A DNA stretch of 10,162 nt from Firmicutes bacterium CAG:475 (lineage in GTDB: Bacteria; Bacillota; Clostridia; Christensenellales; CAG-917), in NCBI GenBank assembly GCA_000434435.1, contig FR895519.1, positions 1 to 10,162 of the forward strand, in the 5' to 3' direction. The notes beneath the pieces are model-generated. The model was given only the letters and a program-made list of their open reading frames with translations, did not search any database and was not told the origin of the DNA. The position numbers were made by a program, and so were the translations under genes. This document shows, in pieces, positions 1 through 4,065 of the stretch; position 1 is the stretch's first letter; the number at the start of each line of letters is the position of its first letter.

Positions 1-25
1 TGGTGACCCACCGGAGATTCGAACT
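1..25. repeat. att core, distal copy (duplicate of tRNA-Lys 3' end)
   Basis: This is identical over 25 bp to 2702-2726. It covers the complement of CCA, the discriminator, the acceptor 3' strand, the T-stem 3' strand, the T-loop and two bases of the T-stem 5' strand, and then diverges at position 26. It is the truncated tRNA end left on the far side of the element. An inverted repeat just inside (GCAAAA at 28-33, TTTTGC at 42-47) could be an integrase arm site or a hairpin. Confidence 0.9.
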
Positions 26-27
26 GT

Positions 28-271
28 GCAAAAAATAGTTGTTTTGCGTGATATGTACTGATAATAGTACATTCAACCGCTTGAAAAATATCGCCGTCAA
101 GGCGATTTAGCGATAGCGTAGAACAAGCGCACCGGGGTGCGCAACTGCCGTATGGTTATTGCGTGGAAGATGTCCTTTGTAATTGTACGTGATAGCCGTT
201 GCAGGTGTCTTTGTTGCAAAAGAATTTGTCGGGGGATCGGGGGTGCTTCAAGCACCCCGTCACCGACAAAT
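28..271. other. Hairpin-rich non-coding block upstream of rep, candidate rolling-circle origin region
   Basis: No credible gene is present between the att core and rep. The stretch is instead packed with inverted repeats: GCAAAA/TTTTGC (28-47), TGTACT/AGTACA (54-71), ATCGCC/GGCGAT (90-106), GCGCACC/GGTGCGC (127-142) and a compound hairpin at 224-271. Dense stem-loops directly before an HUH initiator gene are what double-strand and single-strand origins of rolling-circle replicons look like. The structures are seen in the sequence; the origin role is inferred from family knowledge and position. Confidence 0.55.
224..271. other. Compound hairpin 5' of rep, candidate nick-site (dso) structure
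   Basis: An outer 9-bp stem (ATTTGTCGG at 224-232, CCGACAAAT at 263-271) encloses an inner 9-bp stem (GGGGTGCTT at 240-248, AAGCACCCC at 250-258). The structure ends 36 bp before the rep start codon. HUH initiators nick in or next to such cruciforms, so the single-stranded tip or the unpaired bases between the stems are candidates for the nick site. No known nick consensus was recognised. Confidence 0.5.
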
Positions 272-307
272 ACTTAACTTGATTATAGGTATTTAAGTGT
301 CCGCAAA

Positions 308-1156
308 ATGACAATAAATTTACCTCTTAAAAACATTAAAAATAAAATCCGTATAAGTGGCAACGTGATTGAAACTTTCGATTACGGTAGAGGATACTTT
401 CTAAATTATCCGTCTACAAATAAAGTCGGTCGTGCAAGTCAAAATACAACTGAAGAAGATAAAAAGTGCAATAGAAAAAAAGTTTTGGCACGTGCAAGTT
501 CTAATGTGCGAAATTTTATAAATGCAAATCCGCAATTGAATAAATTTTTTACTTTGACTTTCAAAGATAACGTAACCGATTTGAAATATGCAAATAAACA
601 ATTTAGGTGTTTTATTAAACGTTTAAATCGCTATCTTGCAAAGATTGGAAAATCTTCCGTTGAGTATGTCGCAGTCGTTGAGTTCCAAAAGCGCGGTGCG
701 ATTCATTATCATTTACTTTGCAATCTTCCGTTTATATCTGCAAAGACGCTACAAGAGATTTGGGGCAATGGTTTTATTCGTATCAATAAAATTGATGACG
801 TTGACAACGTGGGAGCTTACGTAACGAAATATATGACAAAAGATAATGAGGATGAAAGACTTGTCGGCAACCGTTCTTATTTTACGTCACAAGGCTTGAA
901 AAAGCCGATAGAGATAGTAAACACCGATATTGAAAATATTATTCAAAGTGCATTGCTTTTAGGTGATTTGACTACGAAAAAAGAGCCTTACAACACAACG
1001 TTTGAAAATGAGTATCTTGGCACGATAGAATATAATCAAATTGTGTTGGACAAGCCCTTTGATATGTCTTTGATTTCAGATTACATAAATAAATCTACTC
1101 CAAGATTTTTGAACGTTTCGTTTACTTCCGAAACCTTGCCGTTTGTAAGCGTATAA
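308..1156 (+). CDS. rep: HUH-family rolling-circle replication initiator (Rep, ORF2/G2P-like)
   Basis: This 282-residue protein carries the three motifs of HUH replication endonucleases in order: motif 1 FTLTF (residues 81-85), the metal-binding HUH motif as IHYHLL (H133, H135), and motif 3 VGAYVTKYMTK with candidate nicking tyrosines Y171 and Y175. A GNRSYFTSQGLKKP stretch (187-200) resembles the segment following motif 3 in many Firmicutes plasmid and ssDNA-phage Rep proteins. Its expected role is to nick one strand at the origin, attach covalently through tyrosine and start rolling-circle replication of the excised circle. The ATG at 308 has no good Shine-Dalgarno sequence, so translation may be weak or the start uncertain. 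The last 76 bp overlap the 3' end of the convergent repressor gene. The family assignment is firm; the exact subfamily is not. Confidence 0.88.
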   Translation: MTINLPLKNIKNKIRISGNVIETFDYGRGYFLNYPSTNKVGRASQNTTEEDKKCNRKKVLARASSNVRNFINANPQLNKFFTLTFKDNVTDLKYANKQFRCFIKRLNRYLAKIGKSSVEYVAVVEFQKRGAIHYHLLCNLPFISAKTLQEIWGNGFIRINKIDDVDNVGAYVTKYMTKDNEDERLVGNRSYFTSQGLKKPIEIVNTDIENIIQSALLLGDLTTKKEPYNTTFENEYLGTIEYNQIVLDKPFDMSLISDYINKSTPRFLNVSFTSETLPFVSV

Positions 1157-1458
1157 ATCATTTCGGGTTTGAGTATTGACAACATCATAAGCAGCGTCGG
1201 CATACTTGGCATTGATTTTCCTTTTTTGTAGTCGGAAATCATTGTCGGTTTTACATTGATTGACTTTGCAAGGTCTTTTTGTTGCATAGGCAAATCGGTC
1301 AAAAGTTCCTTCATTAGAATTTTGCATACGATAGTCCATATCAATTCTTTTGCTTTGATACGTTCTTCTTCGGTGGCAGTTCCTTGTTGTATCTTCTCTA
1401 TGATTGCCCCGCCTTTTTGCAAGTCGTTGATATATGGTGTAAAGTCGATTTTTTCCAT
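1081..1458 (-). CDS. Xre/CI-like helix-turn-helix repressor
   Basis: This 125-residue protein has an HTH_3 (Xre) domain at about residues 58-96: MQQKDLAKSINVKPTMISDY followed by KKGKSMPSMPTLLMMLSIL. An N-terminal extension of about 55 mostly helical, charged residues precedes it, and a short tail follows that could mediate dimerisation. It is transcribed away from the integrase across a control region holding repeated TTAGAAACTAAT palindromes, the arrangement of a phage-type lysogeny or maintenance repressor. The start ATG at 1458 has no Shine-Dalgarno sequence and lies 6 nt downstream of a -10 hexamer, suggesting a leaderless mRNA like that of lambda cI from PRM. The likely role is repression of the integrase promoter and perhaps of its own promoter. 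Effects on rep are only guessed. Confidence 0.85.
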   Translation of the reverse strand: MEKIDFTPYINDLQKGGAIIEKIQQGTATEEERIKAKELIWTIVCKILMKELLTDLPMQQKDLAKSINVKPTMISDYKKGKSMPSMPTLLMMLSILKPEMIYTLTNGKVSEVNETFKNLGVDLFM

Positions 1459-1464
1459 ACAAAA

Positions 1465-1493
1465 ATAATAGTTCTTTTTCTAGTAAAAATCAA
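1465..1493 (-). promoter_or_regulatory. Promoter of the Xre repressor gene
   Basis: On the minus strand the hexamers are TTGATT (1488-1493), a 17-bp spacer and TATTAT (1465-1470). The -10 ends 6 nt before the ATG at 1458, which puts the transcript start at or next to the start codon. Within the spacer, TAG and CTA half sites around a T-run resemble degenerate operator halves, so autoregulation is plausible. Confidence 0.6.
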
Positions 1494-1504
1494 TTGAAAA
1501 TGAA

Positions 1505-1577
1505 TTAGAAACTAATCGACAGTAAAAATAATCGGTTTATAACTAATTTTATGCTTGACAATCAGTTAGAAACTAAT
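1505..1577. promoter_or_regulatory. Putative Xre operators (TTAGAAACTAAT palindromes)
   Basis: Two perfect copies of TTAGAAACTAAT (a TTAG-AAA-CTAA palindrome) lie at 1505-1516 and 1566-1577. A half site, AACTAAT, lies between them at 1541-1547. The second copy fills the spacer between the -35 and -10 of the integrase promoter, where a bound repressor would block polymerase. They sit in the intergenic region between xre and int, so the Xre protein is the obvious candidate ligand. The repeats are seen directly; the binding is inferred. Confidence 0.65.
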
Positions 1578-1583
1578 TACAAT
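1555..1583 (+). promoter_or_regulatory. Integrase promoter
   Basis: The hexamers are TTGACA (1555-1560), a 17-bp spacer and TACAAT (1578-1583). This is a near-consensus sigma-A/sigma-70 promoter pointing at the integrase. The spacer contains one operator palindrome. The transcript should begin near 1590, giving a leader of about 115 nt before the preferred integrase ATG. Confidence 0.75.
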
Positions 1584-1590
1584 GTATTGC

Positions 1591-1705
1591 GTTGGGTGGT
1601 GCTCAACGGTTGCTGACAAATAGATACCGAATACGGAAATATAAAAATCTTGATTATGTCGTAAGTTCAGCAACCCTTACGGCATTTTCATTTGGAGTAA
1701 GAAAT
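1591..1705 (+). promoter_or_regulatory. Structured integrase leader with potential pseudoknot
   Basis: A hairpin with stem CGTAAG (1660-1665) / CTTACG (1676-1681) carries a 10-nt loop, of which nine bases, TCAGCAACC (1667-1675), are fully complementary to GGTTGCTGA at 1608-1616. The pairing would give a pseudoknot, or an alternative long-range stem that excludes the hairpin. Small helices at 1591-1607 (GTTG/CAAC) and 1627-1636 (CCG/CGG) lie upstream and inside. The ribosome site GGAG (1694-1697) follows 12 nt after the hairpin, so folding could influence translation. No known riboswitch class was recognised. Confidence 0.4.
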
Positions 1706-2662
1706 ATGTCTAACATTGAAGAATGCGTCAAATATCTTGTTGACCGTGAAAAGAGTAGGGAATTGAATTGCGCCTACACTGTTTCAACGTGGGCTGATAT
1801 ATGGTTTGATTCGTTCAAAAAGCAAAATTTGCGTGATTCTTCCATTGATAAATATAAACGAACGATTAAGCATATCAAAGCATTGTTCGGGGATATGCTG
1901 ATTGCAAATCTTGACGTTTTGGAATGCCAACAAAAATTTAATAGCATAGACAAGCCGAGTGTTAAAGACGATTGTTGCGCTTTGTTAAATGAAATGTTGA
2001 TTAAAGCTGTGAAATGCCGATATATCGATTTTAATGTTATGGACGCAATCGAGTATAAGAAGCATAAGAAAAAGAAAGGTCAAGCGTTTACACGTGAGCA
2101 AGAAGAAAGATTTGTGCAAGCTTGTCAATCAAACTATCGTGGTGTTGCGCTGCTTGTTGCATTATATTGCGGTTTAAGACGTGGCGAGTTGTTGGCTCTC
2201 ACTACGGACGATATACACCTTGAAGAACGATATATCAGCATTAACAAGCAATTTCAAAACGGCAAAATCGTTCCGCCGAAAACTGATTCGGGTATTCGCA
2301 ACGTGCCGATTCTGGATAATCTCTATCCATATTTGAAAGATATGGATTTGTCAAAGCACGAAAGATTGTTTCCGATAAAAGAACACGCACTAAGAGAACA
2401 TTTTCAAAACGCATTGAAAGCAAGTGGATTGTATGGACAAGGATTTACGTTACATTCACTTCGCCATACGTTTATAACGAGATGTGCGGAAAATAAGGTT
2501 TCAAGTGCGGTTGCACAAAAGTGGGCAGGGCACTCGTCTGCGGATATGACGCAAAGCGTGTATACGCACGTAAATGAAGACTTCGAGAAAGAAGAAATCG
2601 CAAAATTTAACAAGGGGGTAAACGATACTTATAATCAAGAAAAAAAGACCATTCGAGAATAA
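1706..2662 (+). CDS. int: Tyrosine recombinase (integrase) of the tRNA-Lys element
   Basis: This 318-residue phage-type integrase contains the full catalytic set. R158 lies in GLRRGEL, the beta-hairpin lysine is K192 (PPKTDSG), H250 and R253 lie in LHSLRHT, H276 lies in KWAGH (W273), and the nucleophile is Y286 (SVYTH). An N-terminal SAM-like core-binding region (about 24-120, TWADIWFDSFKK...) precedes the catalytic domain (about 128-300). It should integrate the circle at the 25-bp core in the T-arm of tRNA-Lys and excise it again. The ATG at 1706 is preferred because GGAG lies 8 nt upstream and the fold starts there. The reading frame stays open upstream to a TTG at 1592, but that codon is only 8 nt from the -10. 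The gene stops 39 bp from the intact tRNA copy. It appears intact. Confidence 0.93.
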   Translation: MSNIEECVKYLVDREKSRELNCAYTVSTWADIWFDSFKKQNLRDSSIDKYKRTIKHIKALFGDMLIANLDVLECQQKFNSIDKPSVKDDCCALLNEMLIKAVKCRYIDFNVMDAIEYKKHKKKKGQAFTREQEERFVQACQSNYRGVALLVALYCGLRRGELLALTTDDIHLEERYISINKQFQNGKIVPPKTDSGIRNVPILDNLYPYLKDMDLSKHERLFPIKEHALREHFQNALKASGLYGQGFTLHSLRHTFITRCAENKVSSAVAQKWAGHSSADMTQSVYTHVNEDFEKEEIAKFNKGVNDTYNQEKKTIRE

Positions 2663-2696
2663 AAAAATTAGACTATATACATAGTATATAGTCTAA
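2661..2696 (-). terminator. Intrinsic terminator behind tRNA-Lys, carried by the element
   Basis: A perfect 13-bp inverted repeat (TTAGACTATATAC at 2668-2680, GTATATAGTCTAA at 2684-2696) with a 3-nt loop is followed, on the minus strand, by seven T residues (complement of 2661-2667). It lies directly after the CCA of tRNA-Lys in the tRNA's direction. Because it is on the element side of the att core, the element appears to supply a new terminator for the host tRNA operon. The same hairpin may also mark the end of int on the plus strand, but no T-run follows there. Confidence 0.8.
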
Positions 2697-2701
2697 AAGT
2701 G

Positions 2702-2726
2702 TGGTGACCCACCGGAGATTCGAACT
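2702..2726. repeat. att core, proximal copy inside intact tRNA-Lys
   Basis: This is the second copy of the 25-bp repeat at 1-25, here continuous with the rest of the tRNA gene. Integration keeps the tRNA functional because the element end restores the 3' sequence. Confidence 0.9.
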
Positions 2727-2777
2727 CCGGACCATCGCATTAAAAGTGCGGTGCTCTACCGGCTGAGCTAGTGAGTC
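2702..2777 (-). tRNA. tRNA-Lys(TTT)
   Basis: A complete cloverleaf is visible: acceptor GACTCAC/GTGGGTC, anticodon loop CTTTTAA (anticodon TTT), T-arm CGGAG-TTCGAAT-CTCCG and encoded CCA. The anticodon stem has a C-A mismatch at its outermost pair. It is the last gene of the Gln-Lys pair and the integration target of the element to its left. Confidence 0.96.
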
Positions 2778-2779
2778 AT

Positions 2780-2854
2780 TGGCAGGGGTAGCTGGATTTG
2801 AACCAACGAATGCCAGAATCAAAATCTGGTGCCTTACCGCTTGGCGATACCCCT
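2780..2854 (-). tRNA. tRNA-Gln(TTG)
   Basis: The acceptor AGGGGTA/TACCCCT, short D-stem GCC/GGC, anticodon loop TTTTGAT (TTG), T-arm with TTCAAAT loop, G73 and encoded CCA are all present. Only 2 nt separate it from tRNA-Lys. Its 5' end is about 6 nt from the predicted start of its own promoter. Confidence 0.96.
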
Positions 2855-2866
2855 ACAACGCAGTCT

Positions 2867-2895
2867 ATATTATCACCAAAACAAAGTTTTTGCAA
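2867..2895 (-). promoter_or_regulatory. Promoter of the tRNA-Gln-Lys operon
   Basis: On the minus strand the hexamers are TTGCAA (2890-2895), a 17-bp spacer and TAATAT (2867-2872), with initiation expected near 2860, just before tRNA-Gln. The -10 region shares GTGATAATAT with the promoter of the Gly-Arg-His operon, which supports both calls. Confidence 0.75.
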
Positions 2896-2916
2896 CAAAT
2901 ATACTGCACTTTTTCG

Positions 2917-2943
2917 GCAAATGTAAAACTTTTTTACATTTGC
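2917..2943. terminator. Perfect 12-bp stem-loop, possible end of the Gly-Arg-His transcript
   Basis: GCAAATGTAAAA (2917-2928) and TTTTACATTTGC (2932-2943) flank a 3-nt loop. It is the strongest hairpin between the two tRNA operons, but no T-run follows on either strand, so a terminator role is uncertain. It may instead be part of the repeated module described for this gap. Confidence 0.35.
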
Positions 2944-3010
2944 CCGTTCGAATCCGATGAAGTAATCTTCGGAATCAAACTATATCGACTCTTTTCAGAG
3001 TGACGTAACA

Positions 3011-3035
3011 AAAGTGGGGTGAATAGTGGGATTCG
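3011..3035. repeat. Truncated duplicate of the tRNA-His 3' end (att-like)
   Basis: These 25 bp are identical to 3235-3259. They include 4 bp of 3' flank, CCA, C73, the acceptor 3' strand, the T-stem 3' strand and 5 nt of the T-loop. The match stops inside the T-arm, as does the att core of the tRNA-Lys element. The geometry (truncated copy on the far side, intact tRNA on the near side) is the same as for that element, but the enclosed DNA is only about 200 bp. Confidence 0.8.
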
Positions 3036-3129
3036 CGCCGTTTGACCTGTGCCGAGCGACTCTCGCTACACAGGCGCACATTTTTATGCGATTCCGTACG
3101 ACTTTGCGAAGGTCTGCACTATCACGCCG

Positions 3130-3170
3130 GGGCAGCCAAACAATTCACCGGATTGTTTGATTTTCTGCCC
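3130..3170. other. Two-tier stem-loop in the tRNA gap
   Basis: The outer stem GGGCAG (3130-3135) / CTGCCC (3165-3170) encloses an 8-bp inner stem CAAACAAT (3137-3144) / ATTGTTTG (3152-3159) with a 7-nt loop. It stands in the same place relative to the repeated 15-mer as the hairpin at 2917-2943. Its function is unknown: terminator, RNA processing signal or remnant of an element end. Confidence 0.45.
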
Positions 3171-3234
3171 GTTCGAATCCATACGATTTTGTGATGAATT
3201 CGAACTCATACAACTCCGTTCGGAGCTTTGTATC

Positions 3235-3259
3235 AAAGTGGGGTGAATAGTGGGATTCG
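3235..3259. repeat. Repeat copy inside intact tRNA-His
   Basis: This is the proximal partner of the repeat at 3011-3035. It consists of 4 bp of 3' flank plus 21 bp of the functional tRNA-His gene. Confidence 0.8.
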
Positions 3260-3316
3260 AACCCACGACCTCCAGGGCCACAACCTGGCACGCTAACCAA
3301 CTGCGCTATATCCACC
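3239..3316 (-). tRNA. tRNA-His(GTG)
   Basis: The acceptor GTGGATA/TATTCAC, anticodon loop TTGTGGC (GTG), T-arm GTGGG-TTCGAAT-CCCAC, and C73 with encoded CCA are present. The extra G at -1 typical of tRNA-His is encoded at 3316 and can pair with C73. It is the last gene of the Gly-Arg-His operon, and its 3' end is duplicated at 3011-3035. Confidence 0.96.
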
Positions 3317-3320
3317 ATAA

Positions 3321-3397
3321 TGGCGAGCCTGAAGAGATTCGAACTCCCGACACACGGCTTAGAAGGCCGTTGCTCTATCCTGCTGAGCTACAGGCTC
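3321..3397 (-). tRNA. tRNA-Arg(TCT)
   Basis: The acceptor GAGCCTG/CAGGCTC, anticodon loop CTTCTAA (TCT), T-arm with TTCGAAT loop, G73 and encoded CCA are present. It lies 4 nt upstream of tRNA-His. Confidence 0.96.
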
Positions 3398-3437
3398 ATT
3401 GCATCGTCAAGACGCTTTTTAAACGCTCTTTGAGTTG

Positions 3438-3511
3438 TGGAGCGGGTGATGGGAATCGGACCCACGCAATCAGCTTGGAAGGCTGACATTCTACCATTGA
3501 ACTACACCCGC
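3438..3511 (-). tRNA. tRNA-Gly(TCC) with an unusual T-loop
   Basis: The acceptor GCGGGTG/CACCCGC, anticodon loop CTTCCAA (TCC), D-loop with GG, T73 and encoded CCA are present. The T-loop reads TCCGATT, so position 55 is C instead of the nearly universal T (pseudouridine). The rest of the cloverleaf is intact. It is the first gene of the operon; a 40-nt spacer separates it from tRNA-Arg. Confidence 0.93.
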
Positions 3512-3562
3512 ACGGACTCAAATTACGCTGTGAAAGAGCAATCTACGATTCAATGCTTGACA

Positions 3563-3591
3563 ATATTATCACATCAAAGGTTTGATGTCAA
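3563..3591 (-). promoter_or_regulatory. Promoter of the tRNA Gly-Arg-His operon, with palindromic spacer
   Basis: On the minus strand the promoter is consensus TTGACA (3586-3591), a 17-bp spacer and TAATAT (3563-3568). A perfect inverted repeat, ACATCAAA-CC-TTTGATGT (3571-3588), fills the spacer and enters the -35, so it could be an operator. The -35 also overlaps the TGA stop of the upstream phosphoesterase gene. Confidence 0.85.
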
Positions 3592-4061
3592 CAAATTTGG
3601 GCTAGATTTACGATTTTGACGGTAAATTTTCCGTCGTGCACGACTGCGTAGGCGTATGAGGGCGTGCCGTATGTCGAAGAGCAGACTGCTCCGGGACATA
3701 CGAGGGTAACTCCGTCGCGTTCGTCGATTTGCGCAAAGTGCGTATGTCCGTAGAAAACGAGGCTGCAACCGAGTTCTTGCGCGCGCAAATACAGTTCCAA
3801 CAATCCACGTTTGACGTGGTATTTATCTCCGTGCGTGATGAGAATTTTCACCTTGTCGATTTCGATGACTTCCTCGTCCTGAAAAGCGAAATTGTCGCAA
3901 TTTCCTTTTACTCCGTGAAAGCCTTTATGGCACAAAAGGTCGCCGAGCGCACTTATGCCGTCGCCCAAAAAGAACACGAATTTACTTTCGTTTGCGACTT
4001 CGACAAGACGATCCGGAAGAGGGTAATTATGGCTGTCCGAAAATGCTACGATAGTGTTCAT
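3588..4061 (-). CDS. yfcE: YfcE/MJ0936-family metallophosphoesterase
   Basis: This is a 157-residue calcineurin-like phosphodiesterase of the small YfcE/YsnB type. The metal-binding set is complete: D9 and H11 in SDSH, D34 in FLGDG, N54 in GNCD, H77 in THGD, and H106 and H108 in GHTH. Members hydrolyse phosphodiesters in vitro; the natural substrate is usually unknown. The ATG at 4061 is chosen because it starts the fold (MNTIVAFSDSH) and lies 4 nt after the rdgB stop, fitting translational coupling; an in-frame ATG at 4100 would overlap rdgB. It is the last gene of a three-gene operon. The same rdgB-phosphoesterase pairing is common in Firmicutes. No terminator is visible behind it, so some read-through into the tRNA operon is possible. 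Confidence 0.92.
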   Translation of the reverse strand: MNTIVAFSDSHNYPLPDRLVEVANESKFVFFLGDGISALGDLLCHKGFHGVKGNCDNFAFQDEEVIEIDKVKILITHGDKYHVKRGLLELYLRAQELGCSLVFYGHTHFAQIDERDGVTLVCPGAVCSSTYGTPSYAYAVVHDGKFTVKIVNLAQIC

Positions 4062-4065
4062 AACG

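Larger units (their letters stand above)
1..2726. mobile_element. Small integrated element in tRNA-Lys (HUH Rep + Xre repressor + tyrosine integrase)
   Basis: The element is bounded by a perfect 25-bp direct repeat of the 3' part of the tRNA-Lys gene (1-25 and 2702-2726), the usual result of tyrosine-recombinase integration into a tRNA T-arm. The core-to-core unit is 2701 bp. It encodes a rolling-circle type initiator, a CI-like repressor and the integrase, and it is visibly more AT-rich than the flanking housekeeping genes. The integrase ends next to the intact tRNA copy, the common layout for such elements. No capsid, relaxase, excisionase or cargo gene is visible. It could be an integrating rolling-circle plasmid or a satellite of an ssDNA phage; the sequence does not decide. 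The boundaries are seen directly; circularisation and replication are inferred. Confidence 0.9.
2896..3238. other. Repeat- and hairpin-rich gap between two tRNA operons, possible integration scar
   Basis: No convincing gene is seen here; open frames with tRNA-like peptides are spurious. The gap holds two diverged copies of a module. Each copy is a stem-loop, then TGCCCGTTCGAATCC (2941-2955 and 3166-3180), then a small hairpin (ACTCT/AGAGT near 2990-3003, CTCCG/CGGAG near 3215-3226), then the tRNA-His 3'-end sequence (3011-3035 and 3235-3259). The two copies are offset by 224-225 bp. The duplicated tRNA end suggests a past site-specific insertion, later deleted or never larger. Transcription from the Gly-Arg-His operon must also end in here. 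Confidence 0.6.

Noticed and set aside
1621..1660. Possible hammerhead-like core (CTGA...GAAA) in the integrase leader
   Set aside because: The CUGANGA core is not matched and the required third helix cannot be drawn.
1592..1705. N-terminal extension of the integrase from TTG 1592
   Set aside because: The TTG lies 8 nt after the -10 with no ribosome site, the added 38 residues resemble no integrase domain, and ATG 1706 has a GGAG at normal spacing.
2779..3486. Short open frames such as GVAGFEPTNARI or MGFEPTTSRATT
   Set aside because: These are the well-known false peptides obtained by translating the antisense strand of tRNA genes.
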